From Streptomyces sp. S465 (GTDB lineage Bacteria > Actinomycetota > Actinomycetes > Streptomycetales > Streptomycetaceae), in assembly GCF_026898115.1 (NCBI RefSeq), contig NZ_CP114036.1, forward strand, positions 5,512,001 to 5,576,000: a stretch of 64,000 nt of DNA, written 5' to 3'. Positions 1-7,608 of this stretch are shown here, one piece after another. Position numbers and translations under genes: made by a program. The first letter of the stretch is position 1. Every line of letters begins with the position of its first letter. The notes under the pieces were generated by a model. The model was not told the origin of the DNA, did not search any database, and worked only from the letters and a program-made list of their open reading frames with translations.

Positions 1-11
1 TCGCGGGCAAC

Positions 12-335
12 ATGGCCCGTACCCCGGGTGACCGCCTGCGCGTTCCCGCTCTGTGCCTCATGCAGGCCGAGACACGGGATGAGCAGGCGTCCCGCATCGT
101 GCTCGGTCTCTCCGGGGTGGTCGTGGATGACCTTGACACGATCGCGGCAGTAAGCGTCGGTGCGATGATCCGCGATGGCTATGGCGGTGCTGACACCTGC
201 CACGCTCTCTACTGTGCGCTTCCTCGCGCCGAGTTCACGGGTATGTCGATTCTGTTGACGGGCAACGAGGACGCCTATCCGCCCGGGGTGCTCACCGTCG
301 ATATCGACTCGCCCGGAATGCTGGGCTTTCACTGA
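12..335 (+). CDS. Hypothetical protein, possibly truncated at its 5' end
   Basis: I do not recognise this 107-residue protein. The frame is open to the left edge of the window, so ATG at 12 may be internal and the listed protein may be only the C-terminal part of a longer one. The product has no membrane segment or signal peptide. It contains an acidic stretch (VVVDDLDTIAAV) and a hydrophobic end. It precedes the S10 ribosomal operon but is separated from it by about 600 bases that include a perfect inverted repeat and a decayed gene, so it is probably not co-transcribed with rpsJ. Codon third positions are less uniformly G/C than in the ribosomal genes. Confidence 0.45.
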   Translation: MARTPGDRLRVPALCLMQAETRDEQASRIVLGLSGVVVDDLDTIAAVSVGAMIRDGYGGADTCHALYCALPRAEFTGMSILLTGNEDAYPPGVLTVDIDSPGMLGFH

Positions 336-394
336 GCCTGTCTGCGCGGCGGCCAGTGGGTCGGTCGGCCGTCAACCTCGCGCCGTTCAGTTCC

Positions 395-425
395 TCCCTA
401 TGTGCGACATTGCCGCACATAGGGA
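395..425. promoter_or_regulatory. Perfect 12-bp inverted repeat
   Basis: Arms TCCCTATGTGCG (395-406) and CGCACATAGGGA (414-425) pair perfectly around a 7-base spacer. The arms are less GC-rich than typical Streptomyces terminators and no T-run follows, so a protein operator is at least as likely as a terminator for the upstream gene, whose stop is 60 bases away. No cognate regulator is identifiable. Confidence 0.6.
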
Positions 426-436
426 CGCTACCGTGG

Positions 437-538
437 ATGCACGGTCGAAGATCTCACACCGGCATCTACCACGAGCGGCTGAAGCTGACCGTCCCGTTCA
501 CGATCGACATCGACCTCACCGCGATCGATCACCTGTAG
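437..538 (+). pseudogene. Remnant of a Uma2-family (DUF820) endonuclease C-terminus
   Basis: The frame ending at the TAG at 536-538 encodes a tail, YHERLKLTVPFTIDIDLTAI, that resembles the C-terminus of Streptomyces Uma2/DUF820 proteins, which often end in a Pro-Phe-rich beta segment followed by IDLTxI. Only about 25-30 codons look related. No N-terminal nuclease core is present upstream because the inverted repeat at 395-425 sits there, so this is read as a decayed fragment. The family assignment is from memory of the tail motif and is moderate at best. Confidence 0.4.
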
Positions 539-539
539 A

Positions 540-943
540 GCGGACGCCCGCCGAGTTTGAACCGCCCCCCGCAGGGGGTACGCTTCCGGGCCCCCTGATT
601 GGCATCCGGCAAGTCCCGTATGGCACACTAGCCAGGTTGCTCGGTTGAGTGCCGATGCTGCGCGCCTCCCGCCGGGAGGACCGGAAGCGAGTCCCACAGT
701 ACTCGTCGTCCCTGATCAGGGGCGGAAGTACGGGAATCTTCCGGGAAGTGTCAGCGGGGCCCCAGCCAGGCGCCCGGTGGGTGACTTTCTCCCCCAGCAA
801 CCCCTTCAGCAGGGAACTCCCTCACGGAGATCTGTAAGAAGGACTGCGACACGCCCGACCGCGTGGGTCGGAAGTGAGGTGGAGAGGGCCGCGTACGCCA
901 CCGGGTCCCAGAGCGTTACGAGAGACAGGACTACGAAGTAGCC
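540..943 (+). promoter_or_regulatory. S10 operon promoter and leader region
   Basis: This gene-free stretch leads into rpsJ. A candidate promoter is TTGGCA (599-604), 19 bases, CACACT (624-629); the spacing is slightly long and the -10 is weak, so this is tentative. The predicted leader would exceed 300 nt. It contains a CCTCCC/GGGAGG hairpin (665-679) and several weaker GC-rich repeats. A long leader would suit feedback control, as with L4 on the S10 operon of E. coli, but nothing here proves such a mechanism. A purine-rich ribosome binding site (GAGAGACAGGA) lies before the rpsJ ATG. Confidence 0.45.
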
Positions 944-1252
944 ATGGCGGGACAGAAGATCCGCATCCGGCTCAAGGCCTACGACCACGAGGTCATCGAC
1001 TCTTCGGCGAAGAAGATCGTCGAGACGGTGACCCGCACTGGTGCGTCGGTCGCGGGCCCGGTGCCGCTGCCCACAGAGAAGAACGTGTACTGCGTCATCA
1101 AGTCGCCGCACAAGTACAAGGACTCGCGCGAGCACTTCGAGATGCGTACGCACAAGCGCCTCATCGACATCCTCGACCCCACGCCGAAGACCGTCGACTC
1201 GCTCATGCGGCTCGACCTGCCGGCGGGCGTCGACATCGAGATCAAGCTCTGA
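944..1252 (+). CDS. rpsJ: 30S ribosomal protein S10
   Basis: This is a 102-residue S10, the usual bacterial length, beginning MAGQKIRIRLKAYDHEVID and containing the conserved PLPTEKNVYCVIKSPHKYKD loop. It binds the 30S head; in other bacteria it also partners NusB in antitermination. It is the first gene of the S10 cluster (S10-L3-L4-L23-L2-S19-L22-S3-L16-L29-S17). rplC follows after 13 bases, which implies one transcript. Identification is secure from the full-length sequence and the gene order. Confidence 0.98.
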   Translation: MAGQKIRIRLKAYDHEVIDSSAKKIVETVTRTGASVAGPVPLPTEKNVYCVIKSPHKYKDSREHFEMRTHKRLIDILDPTPKTVDSLMRLDLPAGVDIEIKL

Positions 1253-1265
1253 GGTGACGCGCGAG

Positions 1266-1910
1266 ATGGCTAAGCAGATCAAGGGCGTCCTGGGCGAGAA
1301 GCTCGGCATGACGCAGGTCTGGGACGAGAACAACCGTGTCGTCCCGGTCACCGTCGTCAAGGCCGGTCCCTGCGTCGTGACCCAGGTCCGTACCGATGAC
1401 GCGGACGGCTACAGCGCCGTCCAGATCGCCTTCGGCGAGATCGACCCGCGCAAGGTGAACAAGCCCCTCAAGGGCCACTTCGCCAAGGCCGATGTGACCC
1501 CGCGCCGCCACCTGGTGGAGCTGCGTACCGCCGACGCCGGTGAGTACACGCTCGGCCAGGAGGTCACCGCCGAGGTGTTCGAGTCCGGTGTCAAGGTCGA
1601 CGTGACCGGCACCAGCAAGGGCAAGGGCACCGCCGGTGTCATGAAGCGCCACGGCTTCGGCGGCCTCGGCGCCGGCCACGGCACCCAGCGCAAGCACCGC
1701 TCGCCGGGCTCCATCGGTGGCTGCGCCACCCCGGGCCGCGTGTTCAAGGGCCTGCGCATGGCCGGCCGCATGGGCAATGAGCGGGTCACCACCCAGAACC
1801 TGACCGTCCACGCCGTTGACGCGGAGAAGGGTCTGCTCCTGATCAAGGGAGCGGTTCCTGGTCCGAACGGCGGCCTCGTCCTGGTCCGTACCGCGGCCAA
1901 GGGGGCCTGA
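1266..1910 (+). CDS. rplC: 50S ribosomal protein L3
   Basis: The 214-residue L3 starts at the ATG at 1266 (MAKQIKGVLGEKLGMTQVWD). A longer reading back to 1041 would only cover rpsJ in another frame. The hallmark loop GFGGLGAGHGTQRKHRSPGS, which reaches towards the peptidyl-transferase centre, is intact. L3 is an early 50S assembly protein. It is the second gene of the S10 operon, with rplD 8 bases downstream. Confidence 0.98.
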   Translation: MAKQIKGVLGEKLGMTQVWDENNRVVPVTVVKAGPCVVTQVRTDDADGYSAVQIAFGEIDPRKVNKPLKGHFAKADVTPRRHLVELRTADAGEYTLGQEVTAEVFESGVKVDVTGTSKGKGTAGVMKRHGFGGLGAGHGTQRKHRSPGSIGGCATPGRVFKGLRMAGRMGNERVTTQNLTVHAVDAEKGLLLIKGAVPGPNGGLVLVRTAAKGA

Positions 1911-1918
1911 GGTAACCG

Positions 1919-2572
1919 ATGAGCACCATTGACATCCTTTCGCCGGCAGGCGACAAGGCCGGGACCGTCGAGCTCCCCGCGGAGATCTTCGACGCGCAGG
2001 TCAGCGTTCCGCTGATCCACCAGGTCGTCGTCGCCCAGCTGGCCGCTGCCCGCCAGGGCACGCACAAGACGAAGACCCGCGGCGAGGTCCGTGGCGGTGG
2101 CAAGAAGCCGTACCGCCAGAAGGGCACCGGCCGCGCGCGCCAGGGTTCGACCCGCGCGCCGCAGTTCGCCGGCGGTGGCACCGTGCACGGTCCCGTGCCG
2201 CGCGACTACAGCCAGCGCACCCCGAAGAAGATGAAGGCCGCCGCGCTGCGTGGCGCCCTCTCCGACCGGGCGCGCCACGACCGGATTCACGTCGTGACCG
2301 GCGTGGTCGACGGCGACATCTCCACCAAGGCCGCGAAGGCCCTGCTGGGCAAGATCAGCGAGCGCAAGAACGTGCTGCTGGTCGCCGAGCGGAGCGACGA
2401 GGCCGCGTGGCTGTCCGCCCGCAACCTGCCCCAGGTGCACATCCTGGAGCCGGGCCAGCTGAACACGTACGACGTGCTCGTCTCCGACGACGTGGTCTTC
2501 ACCCAGGCCGCCTTCGAGTCCTTCGTGGCTGGTCCCAAGGCCGCTGAGAAGACCGAAGGGAGCGCCGCCTGA
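1919..2572 (+). CDS. rplD: 50S ribosomal protein L4
   Basis: The 217-residue L4 has the conserved extended loop near residues 45-90 (TRGEVRGGGKKPYRQKGTGR), which lines the exit tunnel. The C-terminal end is slightly extended and alanine-rich, as in other Streptomyces L4 proteins. In E. coli L4 represses its own operon; whether that holds here cannot be seen. Its stop overlaps the rplW ATG by one base, which indicates translational coupling. Confidence 0.98.
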   Translation: MSTIDILSPAGDKAGTVELPAEIFDAQVSVPLIHQVVVAQLAAARQGTHKTKTRGEVRGGGKKPYRQKGTGRARQGSTRAPQFAGGGTVHGPVPRDYSQRTPKKMKAAALRGALSDRARHDRIHVVTGVVDGDISTKAAKALLGKISERKNVLLVAERSDEAAWLSARNLPQVHILEPGQLNTYDVLVSDDVVFTQAAFESFVAGPKAAEKTEGSAA

Positions 2573-2898
2573 TGAGTGAGGCGACCGCTGTCACCAGCAA
2601 GACCTTCACCGACCCCCGCGACGTTCTCGTCAAGCCGGTGGTCTCGGAGAAGAGCTACGCGCTGCTGGACGAGAACAAGTACACGTTCATCGTCGACCCG
2701 CGCGCCAACAAGACCCAGATCAAGCAGGCCGTCGAGGCGGTCTTCTCGGTCAAGGTCACCGGGGTCAACACGATCAACCGGCAGGGCAAGCGCAAGCGCA
2801 CCCGCACCGGTTTCGGCAAGCGCAAGGACACCAAGCGCGCCATCGTGACCCTCGCCGAGGGCGACCGTATCGACATCTTCGGCGGCCCGGTCTCCTAA
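2572..2898 (+). CDS. rplW: 50S ribosomal protein L23
   Basis: This 108-residue L23 sits at the exit of the peptide tunnel, where trigger factor and the signal recognition particle dock. The conserved opening DPRDVLVKPVVSEKSYALLD and the basic loop RQGKRKRTRTGFGKRKDTKR are both present. The actinobacterial N-terminal extension (about 14 residues before DPRDVL) explains the length. The ATG overlaps the rplD stop by one base; 47 bases then separate it from rplB. Confidence 0.98.
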   Translation: MSEATAVTSKTFTDPRDVLVKPVVSEKSYALLDENKYTFIVDPRANKTQIKQAVEAVFSVKVTGVNTINRQGKRKRTRTGFGKRKDTKRAIVTLAEGDRIDIFGGPVS

Positions 2899-2945
2899 CG
2901 GAGATCGGAACGTCCAGAAGTCCGGAATCTTCCGAGGACTGAGAA

Positions 2946-3782
2946 ATGGGTATCCGCAAGTACAAGCCGACGACCCCGGGCCGTCGTGGCTCCAGCGTCG
3001 CCGACTTCGTCGAGATCACGCGGTCCACGCCGGAGAAGTCGCTGGTCCGCCCGTTGCACAGCAAGGGTGGTCGTAACAACGCCGGCCGCATCACGGTCCG
3101 CCACCAGGGTGGCGGTCACAAGCGTGCGTACCGCGTGATCGACTTCCGCCGTCACGACAAGGACGGCGTCCCGGCGAAGGTCGCACACATCGAGTACGAC
3201 CCCAACCGCACCGCGCGCATCGCGCTGCTGCACTACGCCGACGGCGAGAAGCGCTACATCCTCGCGCCGCGCGGCCTGTCGCAGGGCGACCGGATCGAGA
3301 ACGGCCCCGGCGCCGACATCAAGCCCGGTAACAACCTGTCGCTGCGCAACATCCCGGTTGGTACCACTCTCCACGCCATCGAGCTGCGGCCCGGCGGCGG
3401 CGCGAAGTTCGCCCGCTCCGCGGGTGCCTCCGTGCAGCTGCTGGCGAAGGAGGGCTCCATGGCCCACCTGCGCATGCCGTCCGGTGAGATCCGCCTGGTC
3501 GACGTCCGCTGCCGCGCCACCGTCGGCGAGGTCGGCAACGCCGAGCAGTCGAACATCAACTGGGGCAAGGCCGGCCGCATGCGCTGGAAGGGCGTCCGCC
3601 CGACCGTTCGTGGTGTGGTCATGAACCCCGTCGACCACCCGCACGGTGGTGGTGAGGGCAAGACCTCCGGTGGTCGCCACCCGGTCTCGCCGTGGGGTCA
3701 GAAGGAGGGCCGTACGCGCTCGCCGAAGAAGGCCAGCAACAAGTACATCGTCCGCCGCCGCAAGACGAACAAGAAGCGCTAG
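2946..3782 (+). CDS. rplB: 50S ribosomal protein L2
   Basis: L2 is 278 residues, the normal length, and begins MGIRKYKPTTPGRRGSSVAD. The region MNPVDHPHGGGEGKTSGGRH carries the universally conserved histidine needed for subunit association and peptidyl transfer. The strongly basic C-terminus (KKASNKYIVRRRKTNKKR) is typical. It lies within the S10 operon, with rpsS starting 12 bases downstream. Confidence 0.98.
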   Translation: MGIRKYKPTTPGRRGSSVADFVEITRSTPEKSLVRPLHSKGGRNNAGRITVRHQGGGHKRAYRVIDFRRHDKDGVPAKVAHIEYDPNRTARIALLHYADGEKRYILAPRGLSQGDRIENGPGADIKPGNNLSLRNIPVGTTLHAIELRPGGGAKFARSAGASVQLLAKEGSMAHLRMPSGEIRLVDVRCRATVGEVGNAEQSNINWGKAGRMRWKGVRPTVRGVVMNPVDHPHGGGEGKTSGGRHPVSPWGQKEGRTRSPKKASNKYIVRRRKTNKKR

Positions 3783-3794
3783 GAGCGGGTTTAG

Positions 3795-4076
3795 ATGCCG
3801 CGCAGTCTCAAGAAGGGGCCCTTCGTCGACGACCACCTGATCAAGAAGGTGGACACGCAGAACGAAGCCGGCACCAAGAACGTCATCAAGACCTGGTCCC
3901 GCCGCTCGATGATCGTCCCGGCCATGCTCGGCCACACGATCGCGGTGCACGACGGCCGCAAGCACGTCCCGGTGTTCGTCACCGAGTCGATGGTCGGCCA
4001 CAAGCTCGGCGAGTTCGCGCCGACCCGCACCTTCCGCGGCCATGAGAAGGACGACCGCAAGTCGCGTCGTCGCTGA
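3795..4076 (+). CDS. rpsS: 30S ribosomal protein S19
   Basis: The 93-residue S19 begins MPRSLKKGPFVDDHLIKKVD and includes TWSRRSMIVPAMLGHTIAVH, both characteristic. It sits in the 30S head with S13 and contacts the A-site tRNA region. The C-terminus RGHEKDDRKSRRR is the usual basic tail. It is followed by rplV after a 40-base gap holding a good ribosome binding site. Confidence 0.98.
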   Translation: MPRSLKKGPFVDDHLIKKVDTQNEAGTKNVIKTWSRRSMIVPAMLGHTIAVHDGRKHVPVFVTESMVGHKLGEFAPTRTFRGHEKDDRKSRRR

Positions 4077-4116
4077 TCAGCGGAAAAGACTCATGACAGA
4101 CACCGAAGGGACAACC

Positions 4117-4464
4117 ATGGAAGCCAGGGCCCAGGCGCGGTACATCCGCGTCACGCCCATGAAGGCCCGCCGCGTGGTGGACCTCATCCGTGGCATGAGC
4201 GCCACGGAGGCTCAGGCGGTCCTGCGTTTCGCCCCGCAGGCCGCGAGCGTGCCGGTCGGCAAGGTGCTGGACAGCGCCATCGCCAACGCCGCGCACAACT
4301 ACGACCACACCGACGCCGACAGCCTCTACATCTCCGAGGCGTACGTCGACGAGGGCCCGACCCTGAAGCGGTTCCGTCCGCGCGCCCAGGGCCGCGCCTA
4401 CCGGATCCGCAAGCGGACCAGCCACATCACCGTGGTCGTCAGCAGCAAGGAAGGAACCCGGTAA
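4117..4464 (+). CDS. rplV: 50S ribosomal protein L22
   Basis: L22 is 115 residues from ATG 4117 (MEARAQARYIRVTPMKARRV). Two upstream in-frame ATGs (4042, 4093) were rejected: the first overlaps rpsS, and the purine-rich GAAGGGA at 4104-4110 is best placed for 4117. The beta-hairpin that lines the exit tunnel (near GPTLKRFRPRAQGRAYRIRK) is present; macrolide-resistance changes in other species fall there. Its TAA overlaps the rpsC ATG by one base. Confidence 0.97.
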   Translation: MEARAQARYIRVTPMKARRVVDLIRGMSATEAQAVLRFAPQAASVPVGKVLDSAIANAAHNYDHTDADSLYISEAYVDEGPTLKRFRPRAQGRAYRIRKRTSHITVVVSSKEGTR

Positions 4465-5288
4465 TGGGCCAGAAGGTAAACCCGCACGGGTTCCGGCTCG
4501 GCATCACCACCGACTTCAAGTCCCGGTGGTACGCCGACAAGCTGTACAAGGACTACGTCAAGGAAGACGTCGCCATCCGCCGGATGATGACGAAGGGCAT
4601 GGAGCGCGCCGGTATCTCCAAGGTGGAGATCGAGCGCACCCGTGACCGCGTCCGCGTCGACATCCACACCGCCCGGCCGGGCATCGTCATCGGCCGCCGC
4701 GGCGCGGAGGCCGACCGTATCCGCGGCGAGCTGGAGAAGCTCACCGGCAAGCAGGTGCAGCTGAACATCCTCGAGGTGAAGAACCCCGAGACCGACGCTC
4801 AGCTGGTCGCCCAGGCCGTCGCCGAGCAGCTCTCCTCCCGCGTCTCCTTCCGTCGTGCGATGCGCAAGTCGATGCAGAGCTCGATGAAGGCCGGCGCCCG
4901 CGGCATCAAGATCCAGTGCGGTGGCCGTCTCGGCGGCGCCGAGATGTCCCGCTCGGAGTTCTACCGCGAGGGCCGGGTGCCCCTGCACACCCTCCGGGCC
5001 AACGTCGACTACGGCTTCTTCGAGGCCAGGACCACCTTCGGCCGCATCGGCGTCAAGGTGTGGATCTACAAGGGCGACGTCAAGAACATCGCCGAGGTCC
5101 GCGCCGAGAACGCCGCCGCCCGCGCCGGCAACCGTCCGTCGCGTGGCAGCGACCGCCCGCAGCGCCGTGGTGGCGAGCGCGGTGGCCGCGGCCGTAAGCC
5201 GCAGCAGTCGGCCGCCGCCACCGAGGCCAAGGCCGAGGCGCCCGCCGCCGCGGCCGCTGAGCCCAGCGCCGCCGGAAAGGAGAGCTGA
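4464..5288 (+). CDS. rpsC: 30S ribosomal protein S3
   Basis: S3 is 274 residues with an N-terminal domain, a type II KH domain containing the GxxG-like turn VIGRRGAEADRIRGELEKL, and a C-terminal domain. It forms part of the mRNA entry tunnel. A low-complexity tail of about 60 residues rich in Arg, Ala and Glu follows residue 212; such tails are common in actinobacterial S3. It is one-base coupled to rplV and followed by rplP after 4 bases. Confidence 0.98.
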   Translation: MGQKVNPHGFRLGITTDFKSRWYADKLYKDYVKEDVAIRRMMTKGMERAGISKVEIERTRDRVRVDIHTARPGIVIGRRGAEADRIRGELEKLTGKQVQLNILEVKNPETDAQLVAQAVAEQLSSRVSFRRAMRKSMQSSMKAGARGIKIQCGGRLGGAEMSRSEFYREGRVPLHTLRANVDYGFFEARTTFGRIGVKVWIYKGDVKNIAEVRAENAAARAGNRPSRGSDRPQRRGGERGGRGRKPQQSAAATEAKAEAPAAAAAEPSAAGKES

Positions 5289-5292
5289 CCCC

Positions 5293-5712
5293 ATGCTGAT
5301 CCCTCGCAGGGTCAAGCACCGCAAGCAGCACCACCCCAAGCGGTCCGGCATGGCCAAGGGCGGTACGGAGCTGGCGTTCGGCGAGTACGGCATCCAGGCC
5401 GTCACCCCGGCGTACGTCACCAACCGTCAGATCGAGGCCGCTCGTATCGCGATGACCCGCCACATCAAGCGTGGCGGCAAGGTCTGGATCAACATCTACC
5501 CGGACCGTCCGCTGACGAAGAAGCCCGCTGAGACCCGTATGGGTTCCGGTAAGGGTTCGCCGGAGTGGTGGGTCGCGAACGTCAAGCCCGGCCGGGTGAT
5601 GTTCGAGCTGTCCTACCCGAACGAGAAGACTGCGCGTGAGGCGCTCACCCGCGCTGCTCACAAGCTCCCGATGAAGTGCCGGATCGTGCGGCGCGAGGCA
5701 GGTGAGTCGTGA
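5293..5712 (+). CDS. rplP: 50S ribosomal protein L16
   Basis: The 139-residue L16 starts at ATG 5293 (MLIPRRVKHRKQHHPKRSGM). It binds at the base of the A-site side of the 50S subunit near the elongation factor stalk. The central YGIQAVTPAYVTNRQIEAAR and the C-terminal FELSYPNEKTAREALTRAAH are diagnostic. A longer open frame upstream is only the shadow of the S3 tail. Its stop overlaps the rpmC ATG. Confidence 0.98.
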   Translation: MLIPRRVKHRKQHHPKRSGMAKGGTELAFGEYGIQAVTPAYVTNRQIEAARIAMTRHIKRGGKVWINIYPDRPLTKKPAETRMGSGKGSPEWWVANVKPGRVMFELSYPNEKTAREALTRAAHKLPMKCRIVRREAGES

Positions 5713-5936
5713 TGGCGGCCGGTACCAAGGCGTCCGAGCTGCGTGAGCTGAACAACGAGGACCTCGTTGGCAAGCTCCGTGAGGCCAAGGAAGAGCTGTT
5801 CAACCTCCGCTTCCAGGCGGCGACCGGACAGCTTGAGAACCACGGCCGGCTGAAGGCCGTCCGCAAGGACATCGCCCGGATCTACACCCTGATGCGGGAG
5901 CGCGAGCTCGGCATCGAGACGGTGGAGAGCGCCTGA
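5712..5936 (+). CDS. rpmC: 50S ribosomal protein L29
   Basis: L29 is 74 residues from ATG 5712 (MAAGTKASELRELNNEDLVG). A GTG at 5709 would add one Met but is less likely. The protein is a short helical hairpin containing LREAKEELFNLRFQAATGQL and binds near the tunnel exit beside L23. Both ends overlap neighbours by a single base, which indicates tight translational coupling in the order L16-L29-S17. Confidence 0.96.
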   Translation: MAAGTKASELRELNNEDLVGKLREAKEELFNLRFQAATGQLENHGRLKAVRKDIARIYTLMRERELGIETVESA

Positions 5937-6223
5937 TGAGCGAGACGAATGTGACTGAGAACGCAACGCAGAACCGCGGCTTCCGCAAGACCCGTGAGGG
6001 TCTGGTCGTCAGCGACAAGATGGACAAGACCGTCGTCGTCGCCGTCGAGGACCGCGTCAAGCACGCGCTGTACGGCAAGGTCATCCGCCGTACCAACAAG
6101 CTCAAGGCGCACGACGAGCAGAACGCCGCGGGTGTCGGCGACCGCGTCCTCCTGATGGAGACCCGGCCGCTGTCCGCGACCAAGCGCTGGCGCGTCGTCG
6201 AGATCCTCGAGAAGGCCAAGTAG
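5936..6223 (+). CDS. rpsQ: 30S ribosomal protein S17
   Basis: This 95-residue S17 has the conserved core LVVSDKMDKTVVVAVEDRVK and the loop KAHDEQNAAGVGDRVLLMET. An N-terminal extension of about 15 residues (MSETNVTENATQNRG) is typical of actinobacteria. It closes the S10 part of the cluster; a 126-base gap with two perfect hairpins separates it from rplN. Confidence 0.98.
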   Translation: MSETNVTENATQNRGFRKTREGLVVSDKMDKTVVVAVEDRVKHALYGKVIRRTNKLKAHDEQNAAGVGDRVLLMETRPLSATKRWRVVEILEKAK

Positions 6224-6256
6224 GTAATTCCCGTAAGGGGATTCCAAGTACCGCAG

Positions 6257-6321
6257 CCTGCGGGCAATAGCCCGCAGGACAGTTCCGCCAGGCTCGGCAG
6301 GGGCTGATCCAGCCCCTGCCG
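6257..6321 (+). promoter_or_regulatory. Two tandem perfect hairpins between rpsQ and rplN
   Basis: Hairpin 1 has a 9-bp stem, CCTGCGGGC (6257-6265) with GCCCGCAGG (6270-6278), and a 4-base loop. Hairpin 2 has an 11-bp stem, CGGCAGGGGCT (6295-6305) with AGCCCCTGCCG (6311-6321), and a 5-base loop. Neither is followed by a T-run. They sit at the S10/spc boundary and could attenuate, terminate or stabilise the transcript, or act as a ribosomal-protein binding site. Confidence 0.75.
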
Positions 6322-6349
6322 GGAACCGGCAGACGATCAGGAGATAGAC

Positions 6350-6718
6350 GTGATCCAGCAGGAGTCGCGACTGCGCGTCGCCGACAACACGGGAGCGAAG
6401 GAGATCCTTTGCATCCGTGTTCTCGGTGGCTCCGGTCGCCGCTACGCGGGCATTGGTGACGTCATCGTCGCCACCGTCAAGGATGCGATCCCCGGTGGCA
6501 ACGTGAAGAAGGGTGACGTCGTCAAGGCGGTCATCGTGCGCACCGTCAAGGAGCGCCGCCGCCCGGACGGTTCGTACATCCGCTTCGACGAGAACGCGGC
6601 CGTCATCCTCAAGAACGATGGCGACCCCCGCGGCACCCGTATCTTCGGCCCGGTGGGCCGTGAGCTGCGCGAGAAGAAGTTCATGAAGATCATCTCCCTC
6701 GCGCCGGAGGTGCTGTAA
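6350..6718 (+). CDS. rplN: 50S ribosomal protein L14
   Basis: L14 is 122 residues, the universal bacterial length, starting at GTG 6350 (MIQQESRLRVADNTGAKEIL) after the ribosome binding site AGGAG. It forms an intersubunit bridge and is the docking site of the silencing factor RsfS in other bacteria. It is the first gene of the spc segment and follows the two tandem hairpins. Confidence 0.98.
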   Translation: MIQQESRLRVADNTGAKEILCIRVLGGSGRRYAGIGDVIVATVKDAIPGGNVKKGDVVKAVIVRTVKERRRPDGSYIRFDENAAVILKNDGDPRGTRIFGPVGRELREKKFMKIISLAPEVL

Positions 6719-6721
6719 CCG

Positions 6722-7045
6722 ATGAAGATCAAGAAGGGCGACCTGGTCCAGGTCATCACCGGCAAGGACAAGGGCAAGCAGGGCAAGGTCATCGCGGCCT
6801 TCCCGCGCGAGGACCGTGTCCTGGTCGAGGGTGTCAACCGGGTCAAGAAGCACACCAAGGCCGGCCAGACCGCTCGTGGTTCGAAGACCGGCGGCATCGT
6901 GACGACCGAGGCCCCGATCCACGTGAGCAATGTTCAGCTCGTGGTGGAGAAGGACGGCAAGAAGGTCGTCACCCGCGTCGGATACCGCTTCGACGACGAG
7001 GGCAACAAGATCCGCGTTGCCAAGCGGACCGGTGAGGACATCTGA
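6722..7045 (+). CDS. rplX: 50S ribosomal protein L24
   Basis: The 107-residue L24 carries the KOW motif at the N-terminus (KKGDLVQVITGKDKGKQGKV). It is an assembly-initiator protein for the 50S subunit. It starts 3 bases after rplN, and its stop overlaps the rplE ATG by one base. Confidence 0.98.
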   Translation: MKIKKGDLVQVITGKDKGKQGKVIAAFPREDRVLVEGVNRVKKHTKAGQTARGSKTGGIVTTEAPIHVSNVQLVVEKDGKKVVTRVGYRFDDEGNKIRVAKRTGEDI

Positions 7046-7605
7046 TGACTGCCACCACCACTGCACCGCGTCTCAAGACGCGCTACCGCGAAGAGATCCA
7101 GGGCAAGCTGCAGGAGCAGTTCTCGTACGAGAACGTCATGCAGATCCCCGGTCTGACCAAGGTCGTGGTCAACATGGGTGTGGGCGACGCCGCCCGCGAC
7201 TCCAAGCTGATCGAGGGCGCCATCCGCGACCTCGCCACGATCACCGGCCAGAAGCCCGCCGTCACCAAGGCCCGCAAGTCCATCGCGCAGTTCAAGCTGC
7301 GTGAGGGTCAGCCGATCGGTGCCCACGTCACCCTCCGCGGTGACCGCATGTGGGAGTTCCTGGACCGCCTGGTGTCGCTCGCGCTGCCGCGCATCCGCGA
7401 CTTCCGCGGTCTGTCGCCGAAGCAGTTCGACGGCCGGGGCAACTACACCTTCGGTCTCACGGAGCAGGTCATGTTCCACGAGATCGACCAGGACAAGATC
7501 GACCGCGTCCGGGGTATGGACATCACCGTGGTGACCACGGCGACCAACGACGAAGAGGGCCGGGCCCTGCTGCGTCACCTCGGCTTCCCGTTCAAGGAGG
7601 CGTGA
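7045..7605 (+). CDS. rplE: 50S ribosomal protein L5
   Basis: L5 is 186 residues and shows KTRYREEIQGKLQEQFSYEN at the N-terminus and LPRIRDFRGLSPKQFDGRGN in the middle, both diagnostic. It binds 5S rRNA and contacts the P-site tRNA. It is one-base coupled to rplX, and the rpsN GTG follows 3 bases after its stop. Confidence 0.98.
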   Translation: MTATTTAPRLKTRYREEIQGKLQEQFSYENVMQIPGLTKVVVNMGVGDAARDSKLIEGAIRDLATITGQKPAVTKARKSIAQFKLREGQPIGAHVTLRGDRMWEFLDRLVSLALPRIRDFRGLSPKQFDGRGNYTFGLTEQVMFHEIDQDKIDRVRGMDITVVTTATNDEEGRALLRHLGFPFKEA

Positions 7606-7608
7606 GCC

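Noticed and set aside
645..941. Open frame of 98 codons in the S10 leader
   Set aside because: It has no ribosome binding site and no protein-like pattern, and it lies in the expected untranslated leader just before rpsJ.
1242..2440. Long minus-strand open frames opposite rplC and rplD, and similar ones across the ribosomal clusters
   Set aside because: They are mirror frames caused by high GC at third positions of real genes; translations are Ala/Leu/Val/Asp/Gly-rich with no conserved motifs.
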